A DNA stretch of 16,257 nucleotides from DAOTWP01 sp034435675. Lineage in GTDB: Bacteria > Chloroflexota > Anaerolineae > Aggregatilineales > Phototrophicaceae. The stretch spans positions 1-16,257 of the forward strand of contig DAOTWP010000103.1 of NCBI GenBank assembly GCA_034435675.1, written 5' to 3'. Positions within the stretch are counted from its first letter, which is position 1; each line of letters begins with the position of its first letter. The notes under the pieces were generated by a model that did not search any database, was not told where the DNA came from, and was given only the letters and a program-made list of their open reading frames with translations. The position numbers and the translations under genes are program-made. Below, piece after piece: positions 7,147 to 14,187 of the stretch.

Positions 7147-8640
7147 TTAAAAATACTGGAAACCCGGCGCGCACAGCAGCAGCGCCAGCACCGCCAGCGG
7201 GCGGGCGTCCTCGTCCGGGTATGCCGCCGCGAATTCCTGCGCAATACGGAGTTCGTCAGCGCTCAGGTCACGCGAGAACAGATAGCGCCCCAGGAAAGGC
7301 AGCGCCGCCCCGCCGCCCTGCGCGTTGTGGATCGCCAGCAGGTCTTGCAGCGCCTGCATATCGACCAGCCCGGCATTCGGCAGGGTGATCGCCAGATTCC
7401 AGCGTGCCAGCAGCGTGTTCATCCAGTACGCGCCGATGTCGGGATAGCCGTTGGGCGCGGGCCAGTTAAACGGCAAATGCCCCATCGTTTGCAGCGCGGC
7501 GAAGCTGATCCGTTCGATCCGTTCGCGCTGTGCGGACGGCGCTGCGACTGCGCGCAGCAGGCTGATGCTGTATTCGAACGGGCGCTTGAAGCGCGGTGGG
7601 GCGCTCCAGAATTCGTCGGCATAGAAGATGGTCCGCAGCGCAGCGCGGATGTCGCCGCCGGTCTGCCGCAAGGTCGCCGCCGTGCGATCTACCAGGGCGG
7701 GCGGCGGCTGGTCTGCCACAAAGCGGCGCACAAGCTTGCCGGCGATGAAGTTCAGGGTAGCGGGGTGGGTGGCGATGATGTCCAGCACATCCTCACCGTC
7801 TTCGATGCCGCGCCCGGCAGGCAGGGTATACCCCAACACCGTTTTTTCCCCGTCGTCGTGAATGCGCGCACGAAACACAAACGTGCCGGCAGCCTCCCCG
7901 TCGTCGCGTCCACGCGAGATGGACCAACCGGTAAAGGCGCGGGCGACTGCTTTGATGTCAGCTTCGGTATAGCCGCCATTGACACCGAGGGTGTGCAGCT
8001 CCAGCACTTCGCGGGCGTAGTTTTCGTTCGGGGCTTCGGCGCGGCTCTGTGCGTTATCCAGGTAGACCAGCATCGCCGGGCTGTGTGCCGATGCGCCTAA
8101 CAATGCGCGAAAATTCCCCAGCGCGTGTGGGCGGATAGCGTCGCGGTCTTCGTCCAGCTTGAGGAAGGCAACCGGACCCTTGCCGATATACGTGTGCAGG
8201 TGATCTGACCAGAAGCTGACCATGCGCTCGTACAACTGGCGGCGCGAATACACCGCGCGGATCAGTGTTGCGCCGACGAGCTGCCGCAGCACCTCTCTGC
8301 GCTGCACTTCGTCCGCTTGCAGCAGTGCCCCGCCAGATTGCGCCAGCAGCGGGAAGTCTGCCAGCAGCGTGTCACAGGCGCTGTCGTCCAGCGTTTCCGG
8401 CGCGAGCTGCTCTTCGATGAACGCCTCCGCGCCAATCTGCCGCACATAGTCGTAGAGTTCCGGCGTCACGCCGTAGCTCAGGCGGTTGATGATATGCGCG
8501 GCACGATCCTGCGGGGCAAGCTGCGGCAGGAACGCGGTGCGCGGTGCTGCTGCCAGCACCTGCCCGATGCTGCCTGCTGTCAGTGTGCCCAGACTACCTG
8601 CGCCTGCCAGCCTGAAAAATTCTCGTCGGTTCAGGGTCAT
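7147..8640 (-). CDS. DUF1800 family protein, Tat-exported
   Basis: This 497-aa protein belongs to the DUF1800 family. The ATG at 8640 is preceded by AGGAGG at 7 nt, the strongest ribosome binding site in the window. It gives a leader with NRREFFRLAGAG (residues 4-15), a twin-arginine-like signal, so the product should be exported folded. Family features include RLSYGVTPELYDYVRQIG after the leader, LYERMVSFWSDHLHTY near 135-150 with paired His residues, and NENYAREVLELHTLGVNGGY near 203-222. The frame stays open upstream to 8988 but without a start signal, so that extension is not coding. It is co-transcribed with DUF1501. Pairs like this are common in Chloroflexota, Planctomycetota and Proteobacteria; the biochemical role is unknown. 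Confidence 0.92.
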   Translation of the reverse strand: MTLNRREFFRLAGAGSLGTLTAGSIGQVLAAAPRTAFLPQLAPQDRAAHIINRLSYGVTPELYDYVRQIGAEAFIEEQLAPETLDDSACDTLLADFPLLAQSGGALLQADEVQRREVLRQLVGATLIRAVYSRRQLYERMVSFWSDHLHTYIGKGPVAFLKLDEDRDAIRPHALGNFRALLGASAHSPAMLVYLDNAQSRAEAPNENYAREVLELHTLGVNGGYTEADIKAVARAFTGWSISRGRDDGEAAGTFVFRARIHDDGEKTVLGYTLPAGRGIEDGEDVLDIIATHPATLNFIAGKLVRRFVADQPPPALVDRTAATLRQTGGDIRAALRTIFYADEFWSAPPRFKRPFEYSISLLRAVAAPSAQRERIERISFAALQTMGHLPFNWPAPNGYPDIGAYWMNTLLARWNLAITLPNAGLVDMQALQDLLAIHNAQGGGAALPFLGRYLFSRDLSADELRIAQEFAAAYPDEDARPLAVLALLLCAPGFQYF

Positions 8641-8803
8641 CGCCTTCCTCCTGAATACACGCTCACAATTGAGTGGCGGCTGCCGTGTGCGGCATAACGC
8701 ATGCAGGGGCAGGTTGTCGCATACCCGCCGCCCGCCGGCATGCCGCTGCTTTACAACCCAGCGTAACACAGGCGCCCCCCACGGGATGTTGTGCAGATGT
8801 AAA

Positions 8804-8842
8804 GTCTTTGTAAGCTGTCTTTGTAAGCCGCCTCTGTAAACT
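8804..8842. repeat. 13-bp tandem repeat, three units
   Basis: GTCTTTGTAAGCT (8804-8816), GTCTTTGTAAGCC (8817-8829) and the diverged GCCTCTGTAAACT (8830-8842) are head to tail. Partial units flank both ends, giving four TGTAAR hexamers (8798, 8809, 8822, 8835). They lie about 160 bp upstream of the DUF1800 start. They could be binding sites for a regulator or simple slippage products. Confidence 0.6.
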
Positions 8843-8980
8843 GTCGTGCAGTGGAGCGCGGGATAGACGAGCGCAGAGATGCTGTGGCAAAAGCAAGCTG
8901 TCTTTGGTGATTTGCGCCCGGCTGCGCCTGCCCGCAGCGGCACACAGCAGCGTGCGCTTTTTCCCGCCCAACGCCAAACT

Positions 8981-8996
8981 TGTGACAAATATCACA
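8981..8996. promoter_or_regulatory. CRP/FNR-superfamily binding site
   Basis: TGTGACAAATATCACA matches TGTGA-N6-TCACA, the canonical CRP palindrome, with both half-sites perfect. It lies about 97 bp upstream of the arsR start. It is consistent with activation of the cytochrome cluster by a CRP/FNR-type protein; which family member binds cannot be told from the site. Confidence 0.65.
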
Positions 8997-9059
8997 TGTA
9001 GGGCGTGACGCCTGTCCTCCCCCACTCGGACACATCAGCGCGATACTGAAACCAGATGT

Positions 9060-9075
9060 ATTCACATATCCGAAT
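9060..9075. promoter_or_regulatory. Predicted ArsR-type operator, ATTC-N8-GAAT
   Basis: ATTC (9060-9063) and GAAT (9072-9075) are separated by 8 nt, the spacing I recall for operators of sulfur-responsive ArsR proteins such as SqrR/BigR. The site lies 17 bp before the arsR start, just after the possible -10 at 9042-9047, so binding would block transcription. A further imperfect CATAT/ATATG symmetry extends to 9089. Confidence 0.55.
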
Positions 9076-9092
9076 AGATAGGGAATATGCTG

Positions 9093-9419
9093 ATGGCAAT
9101 ACCAGGACTTGAAGAACTGCACCTCTTACATGAGCAGGTTTGCCAGGCTGTCAGCGACCCCAAGCGCATCCAGATTCTCTACGCCCTGCACGAAAACCCG
9201 CGCCATGTCACCGCGCTGGCAGAAGCGCTGGATACCCCACAGCCGACCATCTCGCGCCATCTTTCGCTGCTGCGCCAGCGCATGCTGGTTATCGCCGAAC
9301 GCGACGGCGCGTCGGTCACGTATCGTCTGGCGGACCCGCGCATCATCGAGATTCTCGATCTGATGCGTCAACTGCTGCGTGAAATGCTGGAACAGCGCAC
9401 GAACACGATGACGCCTTAA
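9093..9419 (+). CDS. ArsR/SmtB-family winged-helix regulator
   Basis: This 108-aa small repressor has the classic ArsR fold: helices around CQAVSDPKRIQILYAL (17-32), a recognition helix in TPQPTISRHLSLLRQRMLV (about 48-66) and a wing at RDGASVTYRLAD. There is a single Cys (C17). The metal-binding CVC box of arsenic sensors is absent, and so is the second Cys used by SqrR/BigR persulfide sensors, so the signal is uncertain. ATG 9093 is preferred because AGGGA ends 8 nt upstream; ATG 9087 (two residues longer) lies too close to it. Its stop falls inside the first unit of the 14-bp tandem repeat. Position at the head of cytochrome and sulfur-transport genes suggests it controls them. Confidence 0.9.
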   Translation: MAIPGLEELHLLHEQVCQAVSDPKRIQILYALHENPRHVTALAEALDTPQPTISRHLSLLRQRMLVIAERDGASVTYRLADPRIIEILDLMRQLLREMLEQRTNTMTP

Positions 9420-9516
9420 GGATGACGCCTTGAGGATGACGCCTTAAGGATGACGCCTTAAGGATGACGCCTTGAGATGACGCCTTGAGGATGACGCCTT
9501 GAGGATGATGCCTTGA
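9406..9516 (+). repeat. 14-bp tandem array, eight units, each reading Met-X-Pro-stop
   Basis: The unit GGATGACGCCTTRA is repeated about eight times head to tail (9406, 9420, 9434, 9448, 9462, 9476, 9489, 9503). The first unit has CG in place of GG, the sixth lacks one G, and the last reads GATGATGCC. The first unit is the 3' end of arsR, including its stop. Every unit contains ATG-ACG-CCT-TAA/TGA (the last ATG-ATG-CCT-TGA), so the array is a chain of four-codon micro-ORFs two bases apart. A run of seven T follows (9519-9525). It may have arisen by slippage from the arsR tail; any effect on translation or transcription of the next gene is inference. Confidence 0.9.
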
Positions 9517-9550
9517 GATTTTTTTACTCAACTACCGGGTATAAAAAGCA

Positions 9551-10978
9551 ATGAACATGCAGCGTTTAATTCCTCTACTGGGGCTGATCGGCACTACCGC
9601 CATCATCGCTGGCACAATTCTGCTGGCGACGGCGTCTGCCGGTCTGCCATCGGACGATCCCTGGGCGTATGTGCCGCAGCGCGCGACGCATACCGACCAC
9701 TCCGACCTGCTTCAGGGTCCCTTCACCACCGGGCAGGAAGTCACCGCCGCGTGCATGACCTGCCATGAAGACGCCGCACACCAGGTCATGCAGACGACCC
9801 ACTGGACGTGGCAGAGTGAACCTGTTGAGGTGGCGTGGCGCGACGAGCCGGTTTCGATTGGCAAGGCGAACACGCTCAACAACTTCTGCATCGGCATCCA
9901 GAGCAACTGGCCCGGCTGCACCCGCTGTCACGCGGGTTACGGCTGGACAGACGCTTCGTTCGATTTCAGCAACGAAGCAAATGTGGACTGTCTGGTCTGC
10001 CATGACCAGAGCGGCTTGTATATCAAAGCTGCGGCGGGCAACCCGGCAGACGGCGTTGATCTGCTCGCGGCGGCGCAGAGCGTTGGCGTGCCCACCCGCC
10101 AGAACTGCGGCGGCTGCCACTTTAATGGCGGCGGCGGCAACGGCGTCAAACACGGCGATCTCGACTCCAGCCTGTACTTCCCGTCGGAAAATGTGGACGT
10201 GCACATGGGGCGGCACAACTTCCTGTGTGTGGACTGCCACCAGACCGAAGACCACCAGATTGCCGGGCGTGCTCTTTCGGTCAGCGTGGACAGCACCAAC
10301 CAGGTCTACTGCACTGACTGTCATTTGCCGTCACTGCACGAGGATGACCGCATTGACGCCCACACCGACACCGTTGCCTGCCAGACCTGCCATATCCCGG
10401 CAAGCGCGCTGCGCGACCCGACTAAAGTTGAATGGGACTGGTCCCAGGCGGGCGACCCCAACCGCGAAGAAGATGAACACGAGTATCTGCGCATCAAAGG
10501 CGAGTTTGTTTATGCGAGCAATCTGCGCCCGGTCTATGCCTGGTACAACGGAACCTCAACACATTACCTGCTGGGCGATCTGATCAACCCGCTGGAACCG
10601 ACCTATATGAGTTATCCGCTGGGCGGCATTGATGATCCCGGTGCGCGCATTTTCCCGTTCAAGGTGCATACCGCGCTTCAGCCCTATGACACCGAATACA
10701 ACATCCTGCTCCAGCCGCAGACTGTCGGTGAAGGTGGCTACTGGACGACCTTTGACTGGGATCTTTCGCTGCGCAACGGCTCAGAAGCCACAGGCGTGCC
10801 CTACAGCGGCAGCTTCGGTTTTGCCGAGACGGTGATGTACTGGCCCACCACGCATATGGTGCAGCCATCCGAAAACGCGCTGCAATGCACCGACTGCCAC
10901 AGCGACAACGGCAGAATGGACTGGGAAGCGCTGGGCTATTTTGGCGATCCAATGGTCTGGGGCGGGCGGCAGCGCTGA
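9551..10978 (+). CDS. Octahaem c-type cytochrome, tetrathionate reductase (OTR) family
   Basis: This 475-aa protein has an N-terminal hydrophobic segment (about 5-27) acting as signal or anchor and eight CXXCH haem sites beginning at C68, C123, C147, C186, C226, C254, C277 and C446. The order and spacing, with seven haems in the first 280 residues and the last near the end, plus blocks such as DHSDLLQGPFTTGQEV, NNFCIGIQSN, HAGYGW, HFNGGGGNGVKHGDLDSS and DCHQTEDHQIAGR, identify the octahaem tetrathionate reductase family known from Shewanella. Those enzymes reduce tetrathionate, nitrite or hydroxylamine in vitro using a lysine-ligated active-site haem; the physiological reaction is open. K105 is one candidate ligand. 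The protein should lie outside the cytoplasmic membrane. There is no good ribosome binding site before ATG 9551, with TATAAA only 6 nt upstream; ATG 9557 is an alternative. The b-type partner gene follows after 7 nt. Confidence 0.92.
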   Translation: MNMQRLIPLLGLIGTTAIIAGTILLATASAGLPSDDPWAYVPQRATHTDHSDLLQGPFTTGQEVTAACMTCHEDAAHQVMQTTHWTWQSEPVEVAWRDEPVSIGKANTLNNFCIGIQSNWPGCTRCHAGYGWTDASFDFSNEANVDCLVCHDQSGLYIKAAAGNPADGVDLLAAAQSVGVPTRQNCGGCHFNGGGGNGVKHGDLDSSLYFPSENVDVHMGRHNFLCVDCHQTEDHQIAGRALSVSVDSTNQVYCTDCHLPSLHEDDRIDAHTDTVACQTCHIPASALRDPTKVEWDWSQAGDPNREEDEHEYLRIKGEFVYASNLRPVYAWYNGTSTHYLLGDLINPLEPTYMSYPLGGIDDPGARIFPFKVHTALQPYDTEYNILLQPQTVGEGGYWTTFDWDLSLRNGSEATGVPYSGSFGFAETVMYWPTTHMVQPSENALQCTDCHSDNGRMDWEALGYFGDPMVWGGRQR

Positions 10979-10985
10979 GGCAGCT

Positions 10986-13976
10986 ATGACGACAACACAC
11001 CGCAAACACCGTTTATCGTCCAACGCTGCACACTTTGCCGCACGTTACCGCGCCCCGCTGGGTATCGCCGCGTTCGGTTTGTTGTGGATGCTGATCGGAT
11101 TGTTGATGCTCGCCGGGGGCAGCCCCGCCTACGCGCAGGCAGCGCCCGAAGCAACGCCCGATGCAGCGCCCGAAGCAGCGCCCGAAGCAGCGCCCGAAGC
11201 GACCGAGTCCGCGCCCGCTGCCGGACAATCCGATATCGGGACACCCGGCAACCCAACCTTTCACCCGACCTTCGCCCTGCTGGACGCCAGCGGCGAAAAC
11301 GTGCTGATCTCTGGCGCACCGGTTTCGACCATGCACACCTGCGGAGCGTGTCATGATACCGCCTTCATCGCCAGCCACAGCGGGCACGCCGATGTGGGGC
11401 TGCGAGGCTTCACGACGGCGGGCAGCGTGGCACACGGGCGCGCCTGGGAACAGAGTTCGAGTCTGTTCGGCGGCTGGGATCCCATCACCTACCGCTATCT
11501 TTCGCCCGCTGGTGACGCGCGGGTAGACCTGACCACGGCTGAGTGGATCGCAGTCTACGGCACGCGGCATGTCGGCGGCGGACCGGCGCAGACCGCGCCC
11601 GATGGCACGCCGCTGCTGGCACTGCCTGCCGGTGCGGCGCTGAACGCCCAAATCGTTGACCCGCTAACCGGCGACCTGACCGCCTGGGACTGGTCACTGT
11701 CCGGCGTGGTCGAAATGAACTGCTTCCTGTGCCACACCGCAGCGCCGGACAACGCCGCGCGCATCGCCCAGCTTGAGGCGGGCAGTTTTGGCTGGGCGAA
11801 CAGCGCCACGCTGCTCAGCACGGGCATCATCGCGCAGACCGACACCGGTTGGCGCTGGAATCCCGACGCCTTTAACGCGGACGGCACGGTGCGCGAAGAC
11901 CTGATTATGGTCGGCGACCCGTCAAACACCAACTGCGGGCAGTGTCATGGTGTCGTCCACGATGACAACCAGACTCCGCTGGTTTTTGCGCCGGGCGACC
12001 CGGCACAGTGGAACACACTGACCACCGGGCAGGTCTTTTCGCCGCAGCGCCTGAGCAGCAGCGGGTTGAATCTGGCGAATAAACCGGAACTGGGGCGCTC
12101 GTGGGATGTCCACGCGGAACGGGTGGTCAGCTGCACCGGCTGCCATTACGCGCTGAACAACCCGGTCTTTTACAGCGAACCGACTGACACCCGCCCGGAT
12201 CACCTGCGCTTTGACCCGCGCCGGATGGACTTTGGCGAGTATCTCTACCGCCCGCTGCACCAGTTCGCCAACACTGCCGCGCAAACCGTCACCGAGTTTG
12301 GCAGCGCGGATCGCAACTGCGAAACCTGCCACGATGCCGAAAGCACGCATACCTGGCTGCCCTATGCCGGGCGGCACACCAGTGTGCTCGCCTGCGAAAC
12401 CTGCCATGTGCCCACGCTCTACGCCCCTGCGCTGGAAAGTGTGGACTGGACGACACTGCGCGCCGATGGCACGCCGCCGGTGACGTATCGCGGGGTGCAG
12501 ACCGAGGGCGGCAGTACACTGCTGGTCGGTTTCCAGCCAACCCTGCTGCCCGACCTTGACGGCGACAGCGCGCGGCTGACGCCGTATAACCTCGTCACCG
12601 TCTGGTACTGGATTTACGGCGACCCGGCGCGCCCGGTGGTGCTGCGCGATTTGCAGGCGGCATGGCTGGACAGCAGCGGCGCGTATCATGCCGATGTGCT
12701 GGCAGCGTTTGACGCCAGCGGCAATGGGCGGCTGGAAGACAGTGAACTGCGCCTGGACAGCGATGCCAAAGTAACGCTGATCGCCGGCAAACTGGCAGCG
12801 CTGGGCTTGGCAAATCCGCGCATCGTCGGTGAAGTGCTGCCCTATGCCATCCATCACAATGTGACGCAGGGCGAATGGGCAGTGCGCGAATGCAGCACCT
12901 GCCACACCGGCGACTCGCGGCTCAACGCGCCTGTAACGCTGGCTGGCTACACGCCCGGCGGTGTGACCCCTGCGCTGCCCGGCGGCGATGTGATGCCTGC
13001 CGCCAGCTTCACCCGCGCGGATGACGGCGCGCTGCTGTTCCAGGTGGATATCAACGCCGCGCCAACTGAATTGTACGTGCTGGGGCACGACAGCGCCGCG
13101 ATTGTGGATCTGCTCGGCACGGGCATGTTCCTCGGCGTGCTGGTCATCGCGCTGGGGCACGGCGGGCTGCGTTATCTTTCGGCACGGCGCTTTGTGGCGC
13201 ACCAGCCGGCGGAACGCCAGCGCATATACATGTACAGCATCTACGAGCGCCAGTGGCACTGGCTGCAAACGGCGGCGATCTTCGGCTTGATCTTCACCGG
13301 GCTGATCATCCACCGCCCGGACACCTTCGCCATGTTCAGCTTTGACGGCGTGGTGCTGGTGCATAACGCGCTGGCGCTGGTGCTGGTCATCAATGCGGCG
13401 CTGTCGGCGTTTTACCATCTGGTCAGCGGCGAGATTCGCCAGTTCCTGCCGCGCCCGTATGGCTTCTTCGATCAGGCGTTCACACAGGCGAAGTACTACC
13501 TGTACGGCATCTTCAAGGGCGCGCCGCATCCGTTCGAGAAAACGCGCGACCGCAAAATGAACCCGCTTCAGCAGATGACCTATCTGATGATCCTGAACGT
13601 GCTGCTGCCGCTGCAAATCATCACCGGCGCGCTGATGTGGGGCGCGCAGCAGTTCCCGGACATCACCGCGGCATTGGGCGGGCTGGGCTTCCTCGGTCCG
13701 TTTCACACGCTGATCGCGTGGGCGTTCGCGGCGTTCATCGTCATGCACGTTTACCTGACCACCACCGGCACCACGCCCATCTCGAATATTCAGGCGATGA
13801 TCACCGGTTGGGATGAGGTTGACCTGGAACACGGGCACACGGCGGCTTCGCCCGATGGCGGCTCGGCAGAGACTGCTCTGCCCACCCTGGAGGCAGAACC
13901 AGAGGCAGAACCGCAGGCAGAACCGGAGGCAGAACCGCAGGCAGATCCGGAAAGTACGCCAGAGGACGAGGTGTAG
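10986..13976 (+). CDS. Heptahaem cytochrome c fused to a membrane cytochrome b (b561-like)
   Basis: This 996-aa protein probably links the quinone pool to the octahaem cytochrome. The start at ATG 10986 has GAGG 5 nt upstream and lies 7 nt after the previous stop. An N-terminal hydrophobic signal (about 33-53, ending AYAQ) precedes a five-unit A-A-P-E linker. Seven CXXCH sites follow at C119, C246, C317, C383, C445, C470 and C636. Between the sixth and seventh lies a canonical EF-hand loop, DASGNGRLEDSE (576-587), probably calcium-binding. The C-terminal third has five helices from about 709 to 930 with His pairs H793/H811 and H907/H921, suitable as ligands of two b haems as in cytochrome b561 or formate dehydrogenase gamma-type subunits. 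The tail is a second acidic A-E-P repeat. Electron direction cannot be told from sequence. Confidence 0.9.
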   Translation: MTTTHRKHRLSSNAAHFAARYRAPLGIAAFGLLWMLIGLLMLAGGSPAYAQAAPEATPDAAPEAAPEAAPEATESAPAAGQSDIGTPGNPTFHPTFALLDASGENVLISGAPVSTMHTCGACHDTAFIASHSGHADVGLRGFTTAGSVAHGRAWEQSSSLFGGWDPITYRYLSPAGDARVDLTTAEWIAVYGTRHVGGGPAQTAPDGTPLLALPAGAALNAQIVDPLTGDLTAWDWSLSGVVEMNCFLCHTAAPDNAARIAQLEAGSFGWANSATLLSTGIIAQTDTGWRWNPDAFNADGTVREDLIMVGDPSNTNCGQCHGVVHDDNQTPLVFAPGDPAQWNTLTTGQVFSPQRLSSSGLNLANKPELGRSWDVHAERVVSCTGCHYALNNPVFYSEPTDTRPDHLRFDPRRMDFGEYLYRPLHQFANTAAQTVTEFGSADRNCETCHDAESTHTWLPYAGRHTSVLACETCHVPTLYAPALESVDWTTLRADGTPPVTYRGVQTEGGSTLLVGFQPTLLPDLDGDSARLTPYNLVTVWYWIYGDPARPVVLRDLQAAWLDSSGAYHADVLAAFDASGNGRLEDSELRLDSDAKVTLIAGKLAALGLANPRIVGEVLPYAIHHNVTQGEWAVRECSTCHTGDSRLNAPVTLAGYTPGGVTPALPGGDVMPAASFTRADDGALLFQVDINAAPTELYVLGHDSAAIVDLLGTGMFLGVLVIALGHGGLRYLSARRFVAHQPAERQRIYMYSIYERQWHWLQTAAIFGLIFTGLIIHRPDTFAMFSFDGVVLVHNALALVLVINAALSAFYHLVSGEIRQFLPRPYGFFDQAFTQAKYYLYGIFKGAPHPFEKTRDRKMNPLQQMTYLMILNVLLPLQIITGALMWGAQQFPDITAALGGLGFLGPFHTLIAWAFAAFIVMHVYLTTTGTTPISNIQAMITGWDEVDLEHGHTAASPDGGSAETALPTLEAEPEAEPQAEPEAEPQADPESTPEDEV
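11139..11198 (+). repeat. 12-bp tandem repeat coding an Ala-Ala-Pro-Glu linker
   Basis: Five in-frame units of GCAGCGCCCGAA (the second reads GCAACGCCCGAT) encode a flexible acidic linker between the signal peptide and the haem domain. Nearly identical codons indicate recent slippage; the copy number is probably variable among strains. Confidence 0.85.
13890..13949 (+). repeat. 12-bp tandem repeat coding a Glu/Gln-Ala-Glu-Pro tail
   Basis: Five units of the type GAGGCAGAACCR or CAGGCAGAACCG (the last CAGGCAGATCCG) encode an acidic C-terminal tail after the last helix of the cytochrome b domain. Its length and composition mirror the N-terminal linker of the same protein. Confidence 0.85.
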
Positions 13977-13985
13977 CATAGCGTC

Positions 13986-14014
13986 GTAGGGGAGCGTCTT
14001 AGACCCGCTCCTAC
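13986..14014. repeat. Dispersed palindromic element, copy 1 (imperfect)
   Basis: This 29-bp sequence begins GTAGGGGAGCG and ends CCGCTCCTAC. It matches the perfect palindrome at 16123-16151 at 25 of 29 positions and has the same length, so both are copies of one extragenic palindromic family. It lies 10 bp after the cytochrome fusion gene. Confidence 0.75.
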
Positions 14015-14187
14015 ACAAGAAGATGGCGGCGTTTTCAAAAGGCTGCTAAGGCATGGGCATGTGGGGGCATACCGGTGGTGTGCCCATACAGCAAACAGCA
14101 GTTTTAATCCGGTAACGAATAACGGGAGGGCGCTGCGCCCTCCCACAACACACAAAACAATCTTGTTGACAAGTGAGGGCTGCAAAA
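14015..14187. other. Intergenic region with two strong hairpins before the YeeE genes
   Basis: There is no gene here. A hairpin pairs GGGCATACC (14065-14073) with GGTGTGCCC (14077-14085), and weaker pairing extends the stem outward. A perfect palindrome, GGGAGGGCGC-T-GCGCCCTCCC, occupies 14124-14144. CTTGT-TG-ACAAG (14162-14173) precedes the ribosome binding site. None is followed by a T-tract, so they are not classical terminators. They may stabilise or process an mRNA that continues from the cytochrome genes into the YeeE genes. No convincing promoter was found. Confidence 0.6.

Larger units (their letters stand above)
8641..9092. other. Divergent regulatory intergenic region
   Basis: These 452 bases hold no convincing gene. 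They separate the DUF1800 operon (-) from the arsR-cytochrome genes (+). They contain a 10-bp palindrome CGGCATGCCG (8736-8745), a 13-bp tandem repeat (8804-8842), a CRP-type site (8981-8996) and an ATTC-N8-GAAT site (9060-9075). A GATACT hexamer at 9042-9047 is a possible -10 element for arsR. It lacks a matching -35, which would fit an activator-dependent promoter with the CRP-type site centred about 65 bp upstream of the start. No clear promoter for the minus-strand operon was found. Confidence 0.6.

Noticed and set aside
8655..8675. LacI-type operator, because AATTGTGAGCG appears on the minus strand upstream of DUF1800
   Set aside because: Only one half resembles the lac operator; the second half is missing and no LacI gene is nearby.
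8641..8988. An N-terminal extension of the DUF1800 protein, since the frame stays open upstream
   Set aside because: The start at 8640 has AGGAGG at ideal spacing and leads directly into a twin-arginine signal; the extension has no coding character.
9406..9516. CRISPR array
   Set aside because: The units are 14 bp and contiguous, with no spacers and no cas genes nearby.
10941..10985. An earlier start for the cytochrome fusion at 10941, overlapping the octahaem gene
   Set aside because: It would overlap the upstream gene by 38 bp and has no better ribosome binding site; ATG 10986 has GAGG and leads into the signal peptide.
11922..14018. A 698-codon open frame on the minus strand opposite the cytochrome fusion
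   Set aside because: It shows the same shadow composition, while the plus strand has seven CXXCH motifs and a membrane cytochrome domain.
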